DNA of 64,000 bases from Plectosphaerella cucumerina (Eukaryota > Ascomycota > Sordariomycetes > Glomerellales > Plectosphaerellaceae), in NCBI GenBank assembly GCA_020746995.1, contig JAGPXD010000002.1, positions 6,262,001-6,326,000 of the forward strand, in the 5' to 3' direction. Under the pieces are notes generated by a model, which was not told where the DNA came from, made no database searches, and was given only the letters and a program-made list of their open reading frames with translations. The translations under genes and the position numbers were made by a program. Shown one piece after another: positions 11,147 to 22,700 of this stretch (position 1 is its first letter; every line of letters begins with the position of its first letter).

Positions 11147-11845
11147 TTTGGAAGGCTTTGAATTTACAGGAGCAAGCTGCTTATTTCCACATACAGGTAG
11201 CAACTTAGTTTATACTCTGCCTCCCTCTAAATGCACTTGATGTCTTCTATGCAACCACGATGAATGATCTGATTTGCAGGCTCGCACTAGGAAATGCAGG
11301 TAGTGAACGAAGGCGCTCAAAAAGAGCTACCGCGCGGGTGATTTGGCAGCTCCAGTGTCAGCATCAGCTCCGGATCGAGAAGGTGATGGTATGTGCCGGA
11401 ACTAAAATCTGACAGCTGCATCCTTCCAGCGGGCCCCGCGCGGTTATTTTACATGTCCATCCCGCCAGTATGTCCGCTCGGGTCTGCTCTTCCGATGCCA
11501 AGGCGAAACACCATGGATCAATACTGAACAGACTGGTTGGAACTAGTGACGGTTGGCGTGGACAGTCTATCCAGCATTGCATACAGGGTCAGGTTTTGTC
11601 AATGCTCTTCTTGTGCCGCTGAAGCTTACAACGCAAAGGTATCTCCCGCGCGGCTGCCACTGAAACAATTGTCATCAACCTCATCTCTTGTTGAGGATGG
11701 AACAAGGTCAAGAAGTATGGTGTTCGATAATCCAGACGCATAAATAGGAGCTTGCCTGACATCATGATATGTACAATCCTAAACACTCCAGATCTATCAT
11801 TTGCACACATCTTGCAATTATCAACTACCAATATCATCCAAAATT
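11147..11845. other. Intergenic upstream of the ToxD-like gene
   Basis: No gene was recognised. A TATA-like ATAAATAG near 11740-11747 lies about 100 bp before ATG 11846 and may be the core promoter. Confidence 0.45.
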
Positions 11846-12940
11846 ATGCCGTACAACCAAGCAGCCTGGATCGACTCCAAGGGAGCTCCTCTTCGCGTCG
11901 GTGAAGCCCCTCTTCCCTCTGCCGGTCCGGGTGAGGTCGTCATCCGCAGTCGCGCCGTCGCCATCAACCCCCTCGACTGGCACATGCAAGACTGGGGTGT
12001 CTTCATTCAGGAGTGGCCCTCAATCTTTGGCTGCGATGTTGCTGGGGAGATCCATGAAGTCGGCGAGGGCGTCACCAAGTTCAAGCCTGGCGACAGGGTC
12101 ATTGCGTGAGAAGACATTTATCTCACACGTTATCCGATCTAGTGCTAACACTATGACAGTCACACCATCAATCTTGTCACCGGAAAGCCTCGCGATGCGG
12201 CGTTTGCGCACTACTGCGTTGCCCCAGCGAAGAGGACCGCCATACTCCCCGACGCCATCTCCTTTGAGTCCGGGGCCGTTGTCCCTCTCGCCCTCGATGC
12301 TGCTCTCTCCGGTCTGTCCGTTCAGATCCCTGGCGAAGCCATGCCTGGCGTGCCCATCCCAACCCTTGGACTTCCACTGCCAAGCTTGAAGGCCACTTCC
12401 CTCGGCAAATCACTTCTTGTCTACGGTGGCTCCTCGGCCGTCGGCCTCATGACCATTCAAGTAGCCGTTGCGAGCGGTCTCCACGTCGTCGCCACGTCAA
12501 GCCTGAAGAACTTTGATCTCGTCAAGAGCGTCGGAGCTTCGGCAGTCTTCGACTACAGGAGTGCCAGTCTGGTGCAAGACGTTATCGACTCTCTGACCGG
12601 CAAAGGCGACTTCATCGGCATCCTGGACGCCATCTCTACCCCTGAGACCTACGTCCACGATCTGGAGATCCTAGCGAAGCTGGGCGGTAGCCATCTGGCC
12701 TGCACTCACCCTCCACCCACAGAAAATGTCCCCGAAGGCGTCAAGGCTGGGATGTTGTTCTGCATCAATGACATCGCCGACTCTGTCTGGGAGGATTTTG
12801 TCACCCCGGCACTTGAGACGGGTGTTTTGAGATGTCTCCCTGCCCCTTTTGTCGTTGGTCATGGGTTGGAGAAGATTCAGGAGGCTCTAGACAAGAGCAA
12901 GGCTGGCGTCAGCGCGTCCAAGCTGGTCGTGACTCTGTAG
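11846..12940 (+). CDS. Zinc-independent MDR oxidoreductase, ToxD/enoyl-reductase-like
   Basis: Two exons (11846-12105 and 12160-12940) encode 346 aa. The N-terminal GroES-like domain has the MDR signature (GPGEVVIRSRAVAINPLDWHMQD; FGCDVAGEIHEVGEGV; FKPGDRVIA). The Rossmann domain carries YGGSSAVGLMTIQVA, a nucleotide-binding loop. The catalytic and structural zinc cysteines of classical alcohol dehydrogenases are absent, so this belongs with the quinone-reductase/ToxD/trans-enoyl-reductase branch, which uses NADPH. The substrate cannot be read from the sequence. No polyketide synthase is nearby, so a stand-alone detoxification or reductase role is as likely as a biosynthetic one. The intron (GTGAGA...GACAG) joins VIA to HTIN. 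Confidence 0.88.
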
Positions 12941-14123
12941 AATGGGGGCTGGTTCCAGCGAAGGTTCAATCATGTGTGCCGTTCGCGTACACTCGACGCA
13001 ACCAGTGGAAGATTTCCTCTGTTTTTAGGGGTCCGGAGACAATGTCCCGAGAAGGCTGCGGACAGGAGAGCAGCCCACCATGTCGAATGCAATGGCGGTA
13101 GCGATCAGGCTGTCGACTTGAGATGATGTACTGGATCGCTCTCTTGGTTGAATGGCTCCATGATCTTGTATGAGGGCCCCTTTCCATCTCGCCAACGTGG
13201 TTGCTGAATTCTAGGCACTTCCGCCGTTGAAACCCAACACACCAGGCCAAGAAAACCAGGGCGGATTGGGGTCAAATGCAACAAAGACTTCCTCCATCAC
13301 AATCTCCCCCAAGCCAGGGCATGGAAACTCCTGGCAAGATATACCCTGTCCTGCCCATTTCTGTCAGCTCTCACCCATGCCCAGAGCCTTACCTCTCGCC
13401 CCCTCCCTCATGCAAGGGAGGACGTGCCGAGATGCGGTGAGCATGACCCCTCCACCGGTCTGCCACCACTCTCAATGCAGTCCACCTCTCGAACAATGGA
13501 ATCGTGACGACAAGCTGCATCACACCCGTCCGTGTCTGCCCCCATCCGCGGTGGCGGCAACCCAAAGTCCATCAGGCTCCGTACCAGATCCCGCCCCAGG
13601 AACGCACCCATCCCCCCTCCCGCAACCAACACGGCCTCGGTCAGCCCGCGTGCATCGGGCGCATCACGAGCCGAGTCGTGTCCACGACAGCAGACTGGCT
13701 GCCCCGTCTGACCTGCGTGATGCGGATGAGGTGAGACTAGAGTCTAGGGCGGGTCAGCCGCATGGCAATCCCGACGACGAGACCCCTCAGCTCCAGCTTG
13801 TCAGGACGGCCAGCGCCCGCCTTGATTCGCCCGCCCCGACGAGGTGTCTGCGACGGGCACAAAGGCGTCGCCGGCTAGTCACATTTCGGCCGGGCGATGG
13901 AAGCTTCCTCTGGCCCTACCAACGAAAGCCCGGGACGCTGCCGACGCCACGAGAGGCAGCTCTCAGGCCGGGCCGTCACTTTTGTCTGCAGAGCTGCGCA
14001 TGTGGGTGTGGGAGCCCGAGGGCCTGGTGTGTGGCAGGCGTTATATCTGGTGCAACGGCTTCGTCTCCCCTCCCCCGGATCGATCTTGTCTCGGTTTCCC
14101 GCATCTCATCTCGTCCCGCAGCC
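12941..14123. other. Intergenic, promoter side of the membrane-protein gene
   Basis: A long frame stays open upstream of and in frame with the next gene from 13227. It is low in domain character, and it would bury the signal peptide that starts at 14124. I treat it as non-coding or 5' UTR. Confidence 0.5.
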
Positions 14124-15575
14124 ATGGTCGCCCTCAAACAGCTCTCATCATGTCTGCCCCTGGCCCTTGCCACCATTCTTCTCTCGACACCCTCGACGGC
14201 GCAGCGCCCTGACGACGCATCAGTATGCGACTACTATGCAGAAGAACGATATGGGGCCAACGATACAGAGTCACAGCATAAGCTGGTCAAGCACATCGTC
14301 ACGCTTGCCTTTGAAGGAGGGACGGCGCTCGACAACACATCCTCGACACTCACGGGCATCCTCCAGCCGGGACGGTTCGACGATAAGGATGTTGACCTGA
14401 GGTCGTGGTTCAACGGATCGCGAGCATCGACAAACGTCAATAATGCGCCTATTGGCATCAACTGGCTGGATGGTGGCGGAACGGAACCTCTGTCGGCCTT
14501 CTTGACGGGATCAACAGATGATGTCGTGCTGGGCAACACAACAAACCAAGCGTGGGTCTTTTGCAAGTGCCAACCTCAAGCTTCCCGAGCTGACATCCCC
14601 AGACACCTCTTTGGCAACTTCTTCGTCGCCTTCAGCCGTGTCTTCAGTTGCTCATTCCCCTTCCCACCGCTCCCACACAACGATGGGCCTATCAACCCGG
14701 CCTACGTCCACAAATTCATGAACCTCGAATGGCACCAACTCGGCTACTTCATCAGCCAACTCACTCAGGCCGCCCAGTACTACGGCTTCTCTCAGCAAGA
14801 CGCGCTCACCATCAGCAACCGCCTCAACAGCTTCTACAACGTTCGATGCGCCCCCGCTGTCACCTTCAACCCTCGCAATGGGCCCCAGCTTCTCAGCCTC
14901 TGCCAGAACCCGACCTGCCCCCTCGCCGCCCCCGTCAGCGACTGCGCGGCTTACGACAACCTGACGGCACAGGGCATCATCGAAAGCGAGCCAACTACCA
15001 TCCTGGCCACGGCCACAATCACGGAGAGCAGCCCCGAGAACACGGCTACATCAGCCTCTCAGACGCCCTCGGACTCCGCCGCTGCCGCCGGGAACTCCGA
15101 TTCACTTAGCGCCGGCGCCATCGCAGGCATTTCCATTGGCAGCGCCGCCGTCGTCGTGATCGCCGCCATCGCCGGCGTGTTCTTCTGCTTCAAGCGACGC
15201 AAGAACAAGCGAGAGCTGGCCGCGCAGCAGACCCCCCAACAGCAGTTCCAGAACCCTCAGCACATGTCCACGACATCGGACTGGGTCGGCGCCCAGCAGC
15301 ACCAGTCAGTGACGCCAACGTCACCGTGGATGGGGCGCAGCTCGCACATGTCGTACGGCGGCACGCTCTCCGAGATGGGCACCACGGCCTACTCGACGCA
15401 GGGCGAGGCCGACAGCAGGGTGGCGAGCCCGGACCGACATGCCAACTCACCTTATAATAGCTACTACCAGAATGTCAGCCCGCGGTACGAGATGGGTCAT
15501 GGCCCGGCGGCCGAGATGGAGGCGGCGCCCATCGTGGTGCATCAGGGGCAGGAGTACATGGGGCCAAAGCAATAA
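14124..15575 (+). CDS. Type I single-pass membrane glycoprotein, function unknown
   Basis: Two exons (14124-14551 and 14603-15575) give 466 aa. Order: signal peptide (MVALKQLSSCLPLALATILLS), an ectodomain of about 270 residues with conserved-looking Cys (VCDYYAEERYG; CAPAVTF; LCQNPTCPLA; DCAAYDNL) and N-glycosylation sites, a Ser/Thr-rich stalk, one transmembrane helix (AIAGISIGSAAVVVIAAIAG), the stop-transfer KRRKNKR, and a Gln/Ser/Tyr-rich cytoplasmic tail of about 120 residues. The 51-nt intron (14552-14602, donor GTGGGT, branch CTGAC, acceptor CCCCAG) is a multiple of three, so unspliced mRNA would also be translated through. I recognise no named family. The layout resembles fungal surface sensors or adhesins. 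It starts at 14124 because that Met opens the signal peptide. Confidence 0.8.
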   Translation: MVALKQLSSCLPLALATILLSTPSTAQRPDDASVCDYYAEERYGANDTESQHKLVKHIVTLAFEGGTALDNTSSTLTGILQPGRFDDKDVDLRSWFNGSRASTNVNNAPIGINWLDGGGTEPLSAFLTGSTDDVVLGNTTNQAWVFCKCQPQASRADIPRHLFGNFFVAFSRVFSCSFPFPPLPHNDGPINPAYVHKFMNLEWHQLGYFISQLTQAAQYYGFSQQDALTISNRLNSFYNVRCAPAVTFNPRNGPQLLSLCQNPTCPLAAPVSDCAAYDNLTAQGIIESEPTTILATATITESSPENTATSASQTPSDSAAAAGNSDSLSAGAIAGISIGSAAVVVIAAIAGVFFCFKRRKNKRELAAQQTPQQQFQNPQHMSTTSDWVGAQQHQSVTPTSPWMGRSSHMSYGGTLSEMGTTAYSTQGEADSRVASPDRHANSPYNSYYQNVSPRYEMGHGPAAEMEAAPIVVHQGQEYMGPKQ

Positions 15576-15862
15576 GGGGCTATCTGGTGCTGGCGATGCG
15601 AGCTACTATGTTCAGGACGGTACTTGGGCTGCCGCATATATCGGCGTTCTTCCTCTCTACATCAGCATGATACAGGAGAGTTTCTTTGATATCAATCAAC
15701 GTGCCATGACTATTTTCTGCTATAAGATGCCGGACATGAGAACTAGATACTCGAACTTAACTCGGACTCAAACACTCACTCAGGGGCACATTTTCACCCC
15801 TTGCTTCCCACTCGCAGAACCTCTGCTGTCGGAACCAGAACACACTCGCCTCAGACTCCCAA

Positions 15863-16968
15863 CTAGCAACTGGTGCGCGTGTTGGAGGTGGTGCAGTACG
15901 TGCCATCGGGGCCCGAGCCAATCTTGGTCGGCTCGCCTGAGCCAGAAACGCCGGTGTAGCGGTCGCACCACTTGCTGGAGTTCTGGCACGAGTTGGTGAT
16001 GCGGCAAGTGTCTCCGTAGTTGGTGTTGATGCCACACAGAACACCACCGTTTACCCCGATCACGTTGTTGATCACAACGTTCCTCGGACCTCCATTGTTA
16101 CTGCAGTTACCGCAGTTACGGACGATCTTACCGTAATCGTTCGCATAGAAGTTGGAAACGCTCACGGTGCCGCGGCCGTTGAATTGGAAGATCTTGTCCT
16201 CAGCCTTGAAGGCGCCGCCTCCGTTAACGTAGGACGTACCACTCGCCTGTTTGAACGTCGCCGCATCCCTACAGTTTCGTTAGTACCTTCATAAACACTG
16301 TTACGGCCACTGGGAGTTTACGGACTCGCATACGTCACTCCACCACACGTTGTTGAGGGTGCAGGTGCCGCGACAGTGGACGCCCTCGGCGGAGCTGGCG
16401 CCGATGATAACGTTGGATAGAGTGGCACCGGCCTCGAGGATGAACATGGCGTCTTTCTCGCCGGTCTCGGACTGGCCCTGGCAGACGACGGCTATTTATT
16501 GCGTGTCAGTGACCTAGTCTTGAGTATTAAGGTATCTGGTAACGTACGGCTGCGCTCAAAACGCTTCATGCCGCCATCGTAGCTGCTGGGCACCAGGATA
16601 GCGGCGCTCGTCGAGGAGACGCCAGCGGACTGAGGCAGGGTCGTGGTGACGCTACCGCCAGTGGGAGGGCTGGGAGGAGGGTTGCTCGGGGGAGGGCTGG
16701 TTGGGGGAGGACTGCTAGGAGGCGGGCTGCTCGGGGGAGGGCTGCTGCCGCAGGGCAGGCACTGGCTGTACCACTGGTTGGACACGGTGCAGCAAGCGCC
16801 AGAGACGCAAGTAGTCGAGCCGGTGTAGCCGGATCTGTGTTGAGTAAGCCTTGAGGGAAGATCACAGAATGTAGTGTGGCCTTACCCGCCGCATTGTCCC
16901 CAGACGGCAACCTGGGCGTTGGCGAGAGCGCCGAGGCCGGCGACGGCAAGTGCGAGAGCTGCCTTCAT
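15863..16968 (-). CDS. Pectate lyase, PL3 family, with N-terminal CBM1
   Basis: Four exons (16968-16886, 16834-16548, 16491-16326, 16268-15863) encode 313 aa. After a signal peptide (MKAALALAVAGLGALANAQ) comes a CBM1: VAVWGQCGGSGYTGSTTC, then CCTVSNQWYSQCLP. A tandem SSPPP-type linker follows, then the catalytic domain. PL3 landmarks are GMKRFERS, VVCQGQSETGEKDAMF, LSNVIIGASSAEGVHC, NNVWWSDVCEDAATF and VSNFYANDYGKIVRNCGNC. The enzyme would cleave de-esterified homogalacturonan by beta-elimination, calcium-dependent in the family, outside the cell. The exon 3/4 intron uses a GTCCGT donor but has a perfect TACTAAC branch site. The first intron splits the CBM1 after CGG. Together with the GH62-CBM1 gene 5 kb away, it indicates a plant-degrading lifestyle. 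Confidence 0.94.
16640..16750 (-). repeat. Proline-rich linker minisatellite in the pectate lyase gene
   Basis: Repeats of about 15 bp encode SSPPP-like units (SSPPP, SSPPP, TSPPP, SNPPP, SPPTG) between the CBM1 and the PL3 domain. Such arrays commonly vary in copy number. Confidence 0.7.
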
Positions 16969-18603
16969 GTTTGCAACTGGATGATAGAGTATTGTTGGGG
17001 GAGGTGCTGATTTCTCAGGGAGAAGCAACAACTTAGTCGGGGCATGTCTCGCGGTACTTGTAGTCCGTGTTTCAAGCCTCGAGCCTTGATGTTTGATCCA
17101 GACCTCAACTCAGATGCAACGTCCAACACATCTTGGTACGTACCCGGCATACCGGACCAAGATCCATGGACTCTCGGCCGAGCCAAGGCCAGCCCAAAAA
17201 GCAACCCCAGACCACACACAAACGGCGAAAGATGTCCCGAGCCCTCGAACGGTAGACTCAGCTCCGACCCCTGAGCTCTCGGAGCTGCCAGTCACCCTCG
17301 CCAAGAGCGGCCGTCATCTCAACCCGGCTGGGGTTTGGTGGAAATGTCAGGCCACCTTGGCCGAAGCTTGATTAAAAGGGGTCGGACTTGACGTCCCTCA
17401 CCGGTACATCGCGGTCGAGCATCCCGGGGCTAAACTGTATCGAGGCCGCAGGGCTTCGGTCCGCCGCCTCCGCCCGCCCCGATCGAGACGGGGACTACTT
17501 TTTTGGGTTGCATCGCGATACCGACACAGCTGCACGGCTGCACACTGCAGTTGGACCTCCGATGCAGAGGCGCATGTGGCGGGGGCTGGGGCGAACCCGC
17601 TGGCACGTCTCCTCGGACATGGACGTCACGACCCCGGATGCAGCATGCAGGCAGGGGTCCTCACCTGATAGCCCCTGAGTAGGTCAGCCACTCAGTGACG
17701 GATGAAGACCGCCGATATATTGGAGCGGGCGCCGGAGGGTGGGCAGCCAATATTCTTATTTCCCCTCATGTTAATCAAGAGGCTTGTCGCCACGAGGAGG
17801 TCGAGATTGGGCCAAGAGTTTGCTTTTTGCTTGATTCGATGACCGACGTCGGGCTCCGACGACGTCTGCCACACTTGATAGAGGATGCGTTCTGTGCCGC
17901 TGGACTTCAATTTCCACAAATCAGCCGTCTGCCCGCTTGATGCTGCTGGACGACGAGTTGATTGAGGGATATGAAGATTGCAACATCAGCCTTTGACTGC
18001 GGGGAGTTAGGACGGGGTGTCGGGGAGGAATCCGAGCTAATACTTCAGACTTTTCCTTGTCAAGATGCTGTAGGCAGGAAGGAAGGGTCATCGTTTCGAA
18101 TTACACGCGGTATGGGTCACATGCTGGTTAACACAGGTCCTCTACACTACCTGTTTACGAAAGATCAAATCAAGCAACTGGCAGTCGCCATGGTCTCACG
18201 AATATTCCTGTCAGTTAGCAATATTCCAAGCACTAGAACCATGAGACAGTTTCAAAATGAGAAAAATGTCTGGATGCATATAGACATAACCTTTCCGGGG
18301 TTCGTGAAGAACAGTGGCGATTTTGGACGAAGAATATAATATAATCTCAAGTTTAGGTACATGTAAACTTAATAGAAGTCAAGCCTCAATCTCATGCGGC
18401 AAACCTGATCAGCGTCAGATTCTGAGCATTTCTTGGGGATGACGATCCAATGTCCCTCATCATCAAGTTCTCCTCTCCTCATGGCCCAGGCAACACTGCC
18501 ACCTTTCACGGAGAAATGTGAAACGAACAGCGTCATAAACCTCTGGTCTCATTAATTATCTTTAGAATTTTTCCTTCCAGTCCATACCCAATTCTTCCAC
18601 CAC
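16969..18603. other. 1.6-kb intergenic region
   Basis: This is the promoter side of the pectate lyase and the 3' flank of asparaginase. Open frames here lack domains, signal peptides or splice support. No RNA gene was recognised. Confidence 0.5.
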
Positions 18604-19704
18604 CTACGGCGCAAACTTGAACAGGGTGGTGAGCTGCTCGGAGCTGTACCCTGCGTACAGAGCAAGCTGCAGCATGATTCGGGCCTTCTGCGGGTTCAGG
18701 TTCTGTCCACCATACATGTTGCCAGTACCGTCAGTTCGCACGAAGCCGCCCATGGTCCTGCTCGAAACGACAACCTGGGTACCATGCTCTTCCACCAGCT
18801 TTTCAAGCTCCTCCCTGCCAGCCGACGTCCACCCACCGGCCCCCATGCCGGCAAGGACGAGGCCGCTGGCACCGCTCTCGACGGCCGCGCGAGCAAGGAC
18901 GGGGTTCAGCACCTGGTGGCCAAAGAGGATGTCGACCTCGGGCAGGGCGGTGGCGTCCGAGACATTGAAGTGGACGCGGCCGATGGGCAGAACAGGGTGG
19001 AAGTAGAAGATTGGCGTAGCATCGATGAAGTAACCCAGGCTTCCTTGCTCCTGAGCCTTGAAGGTGTCGAGGGAGTTGGAGTGCGTCTTGCCGGTGTAGA
19101 AGGCGCTTCCAATACGGTCGTTCAGAACGATCATTGTGCCACGTCCGACGGCCTCGGGGCTGGCGGCGAGAGTGACGGCCTCAAGAAGGTTCATAGGCCC
19201 ATCTGCACTGAGGGCGGTGGCGGGCCTCATGGCGCCAACGACAACAACGGGCTTCTCGGTGCGGACGGTCAGGTCGAGGAAGAAGGCCGATTCCTCGAGG
19301 GTATCGGTGCCATGAGTGACGACGACGCCCTGGCAGTAGGGGTCGTCAACAGCAGCCTGGATGAGAGAGGTGAGGTTGAGAAGGATCTCGGGGGTGATGG
19401 AGCCCGAGTCGACGTTTGCGACCTGCACGCCCTTCACGTTGGAGACATTGGCGATCTCAGGAACGGCCTGGATGAGGACGTCGACACCGAGGACACCAGC
19501 TGTGTAGCCCGAGGTGGCCGTATTTGAGGCGGCCGAACCGGCGATGGTGCCTCCCGTAGCGAAGATTGTGATGTTGGGAAGGCTGCTGTTGTAGGGGGTA
19601 TCGCGGGCCAGCAGGCGGTAAGGGGGGTCATGGGCCGTGGGGGCGGCAATGCTGCCGCCCAGGCAGGAGAGGAAAAGGGCCAGGGAGCTGAAGCTTGAGT
19701 ACAT
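18604..19704 (-). CDS. Secreted L-asparaginase (type II-like)
   Basis: A single-exon gene of 366 aa with a signal peptide (MYSSFSSLALFLSCLGGSIA). It shows both asparaginase active-site signatures: IFATGGTIAGS, with the nucleophilic Thr at residue 53, and VVTHGTDTLEE, with Thr133 and Asp134. The GAMRPATALSADGPMNL and VLNDRIGSAF blocks also match. The enzyme would hydrolyse L-Asn to Asp and ammonia outside the membrane. The segment that normally carries the third catalytic residue, a Lys, reads AASPEAVGRG here and has none. An upstream in-frame ATG at 19809 exists, but a TATA element lies between the two (19784-19791), so 19704 is preferred; it also opens directly with the signal peptide. Confidence 0.92.
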   Translation of the reverse strand: MYSSFSSLALFLSCLGGSIAAPTAHDPPYRLLARDTPYNSSLPNITIFATGGTIAGSAASNTATSGYTAGVLGVDVLIQAVPEIANVSNVKGVQVANVDSGSITPEILLNLTSLIQAAVDDPYCQGVVVTHGTDTLEESAFFLDLTVRTEKPVVVVGAMRPATALSADGPMNLLEAVTLAASPEAVGRGTMIVLNDRIGSAFYTGKTHSNSLDTFKAQEQGSLGYFIDATPIFYFHPVLPIGRVHFNVSDATALPEVDILFGHQVLNPVLARAAVESGASGLVLAGMGAGGWTSAGREELEKLVEEHGTQVVVSSRTMGGFVRTDGTGNMYGGQNLNPQKARIMLQLALYAGYSSEQLTTLFKFAP

Positions 19705-22700
19705 CTTGAAGATTGATAAAGTGGAAATGCTTGGCTTGGGGATCTTCTCTTGGACTATGATATCGCCGCAAGATATGTCGCTCCTTTTATACTGCCAGCG
19801 CCACTCCAACGCCGCGCACTGAATTCTCCCAATCGACCATGATAGCGACTTTGCTCCTCTGCTCCTCCATCCTGCAGCACGTTAGGTAAAAGCGCTCTGC
19901 TAGCGACACCAGAGGTTATCCGATGTCTATCACGACCTCAGTTCAATGACTCGCTTCCCGCAAGATACCTTTATCGCATTACCCCCATTTCACGTAATGA
20001 GCCCCAGCCATGCGCTCGACGATTGCCGTCGTCGCGCATAACCCCAGAGATACCGGCCGAAGCGTTTTCTAGGTGCAGGTCCGTAGTGGGTTCTCGCCGG
20101 GGTTCCCCTCCTGGAGCGGCGGCGAACCCACCCCCTTATCGCGGCCGGCCCGGGGTGTCGACGGCGCTGCTCGAGTCAGCACCGACCGGCGGGCTTGATC
20201 TGCCCAATCACTGGGCTCCAGAGAGGATGTTTCCTCCATTGAATGATCGGCGGACTTGTTCAAAGGGCGTGATAAGGTAGAAGACCGCCGAAGGCCGGAC
20301 GGACCCGATGTCGGATGACGGCTGTCGTCTGGACGTATCGATGGGTGCCTGGGCAGGGCAGGGTTTCTTTCTAGAAGAAGTCTTGTGCGACTCTGAGTTT
20401 TCAAGATAGTCGCCCACGTGGGGAGGAAACGAAAAATCCGGCAAGTACACCACGTGGGCCGGGGAACTTCGGGGCTTTGAGTACTGAACGCATCTTCTCG
20501 GGACAGTCGATAGGACCCGGACCCCCACCAGAGGCATCCTTCCTCCCCTCCTTGAGCGCATATGACATCAGTCCGGAGAAAAACCAAACCAGTGATCGGG
20601 AGGGACGATAACGAGAGAAAGGACACCCGTTCCTTAGCAAACACACTGAGCCCGAAGGAAACAAGCTCCGTAGGACCATGTCACAGCAAGTTGCGAACGT
20701 GACTTCTGCGGACTGGAGTTTCCTCAATCCACGGCATCTACAGCCGAGTACTACGAACCAATACGACTCCTCACGGCCTCCATCAGATAAAGGCCGCAAT
20801 GGCTGCTGTGCGATAGCCAAGCAACAGAAGGGGGAAACATCTCGGCCGCTAACGCCACATGCCGAGAACCCCCTCTTAGCGTTGTTGTCTCCTCAATCCA
20901 AACCTCCAGGGGTTCTGCGACGAACCACTCAGGGGCTCCGTACGAACCCCTGACCGCAGCACTGGGCCAAGCGACGACCTGAAGGGGCACCAAGGTCCCC
21001 CGTGCGATATCGACGACGGGGGCACAACTCAACAGCTTGAAGGCTTAAGGAAAATCGAGTTCTTTTAACTCTGCAGGTACAGCTGAAGCTCTGTCCCGTC
21101 GCTTGTTAGTAGAGACGTTCAGACCGATGGCGAGAGACATTCGGCTGGCAGTTGGATGCCCGATATGAGAAGAAGAGAATCGAAGATGTCCTGAGATTCA
21201 TCTTCCAGAGTCATTCTTAGCATCTAGTCTCCTATCCCATCATTGACGAATTTGAGGAGAGTGAGCACGTCCGTTTCTTCCAGAGCCGAGAGCAGCACTA
21301 ACACCCCTGGGCATCTTCTCCCTGATGAGGACATCCTTCTCAAGCTCTGCTCTGCAGCGTCCACCGCCTGACAACCTACAATAACGCTGTCCGCCCCAGC
21401 GCCTCAGTCACACACTCGGCCGCTGAACCTCCGTACGATGAATACCCAGCGGAGATCGAAACCGAGATGCAATCCTTCATCCGCGACGCCATCTCTGCCT
21501 GCCCTGGCCGACCGTCTCTTCATCTCCACCCGTCTGTGCTGGAACGGCGTATCTCCCAACCTCAACTTTCCCCTGTGTCCGTACCCGGACGTGAACAACG
21601 TCTTCGTCGCCGCAGCCGAGGTGTCAAGTTCCTCCCCGTCATCGTGCTCATGAGAGAGTTTGGCGGCGCATTGGCGGGCCTATGGGCGTGAAAGCACGGC
21701 GCGCAGGCAGAGGGATTCCAGGATCCTCATCCTTGGCCGTTGCGGCATCTGGCAGAGATGCCGGGTCGGAGGGGGCGTCACGCTCCGCTGGGGGGAAGCT
21801 GCCCTGGACATAAAGTTGGTTGGAGGCTGTGCCGCTGGGGGTCATGAAAAGGAAACTTGTAGACCGGAGCAGCTGAGCAACGGGTATCACGACTGGCATC
21901 ATGTCCTTTGTTGCCATACCAAGCACAGTTGTTTCGCCAGTGAGGAGCTAACCATTGATGACAAGTTCAGGTAGCATCCGAGTGATGCCGTGACCCGGTC
22001 TCGGCATTACAAAAGCAGATGAAGAACCAGGACCTTGAACTCCCCTGACTTGACTGCTGGCGAGCCATCCTGCCAGTCAATGTACCACGCTTGTACGGCG
22101 GGCCATGAGATGGCGATGACCTCAACTGCCTTATCCAGAAATGGAAGGCCCCAAGACGCTTAAAACGGCACGGGCTGGGTGAGGCGCTGTCAAGAGCGCC
22201 TCACGGGCCGGGGGCTTGGGTAGATAAGGGTAGCACGCAGCATGCTGCAACCCGAGCCCTGCCCAGTTCGGCACCGAGCGGCTAGACTGCAAGGCGAAGC
22301 GGAGGGGCTGGTGAGACAACCGCGTGCACCAACTTGGACGGTCCATCGAGGCGGGGTCCGAAGGGTCGGTCTGAAGTCTAACCTCCAGACCGGGGTCCCA
22401 CGGTTACTCTCGCGACTCCAGGGGATCAGCGACATTCGAGTTTTTGTCCTCCTCGAGTCCATTGCAACTCTCGAGAGTGCTCTTGATCACCGCCAAGGTC
22501 ATCCACATTCGCCCTGGTGACGCTGTGCTAGCCCCTGGGAGAAATACTTCAAAATAATCGCGGGCCGTCCTCAACGACGATCATAGATCAGCCGCACCAG
22601 ACTAGTCTCTCCCTGGCGAGCCCGTCGACAGAGAGAGCAGTCCAAGGCTGTGCGGCCCCTTAAGCCCCTCGATGAGCAGGAGCCGTCTGAGACACCGCCC

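Noticed and set aside
13227..14123. Extending the membrane protein at 14124 upstream to an in-frame Met at 13227
   Set aside because: The extra ~300 residues are low-complexity Pro/Ser/Arg-rich, and would place the clear signal peptide in mid-protein.
19705..19809. Asparaginase start at the upstream ATG 19809
   Set aside because: A TATA box lies between that ATG and the signal-peptide Met at 19704, so the upstream ATG is probably not transcribed.
21300..21690. F-box-like gene
   Set aside because: The F-box resemblance is a single short stretch that hits a stop at once, and downstream coding-like sequence is in another frame. Mentioned only as a possible relic.
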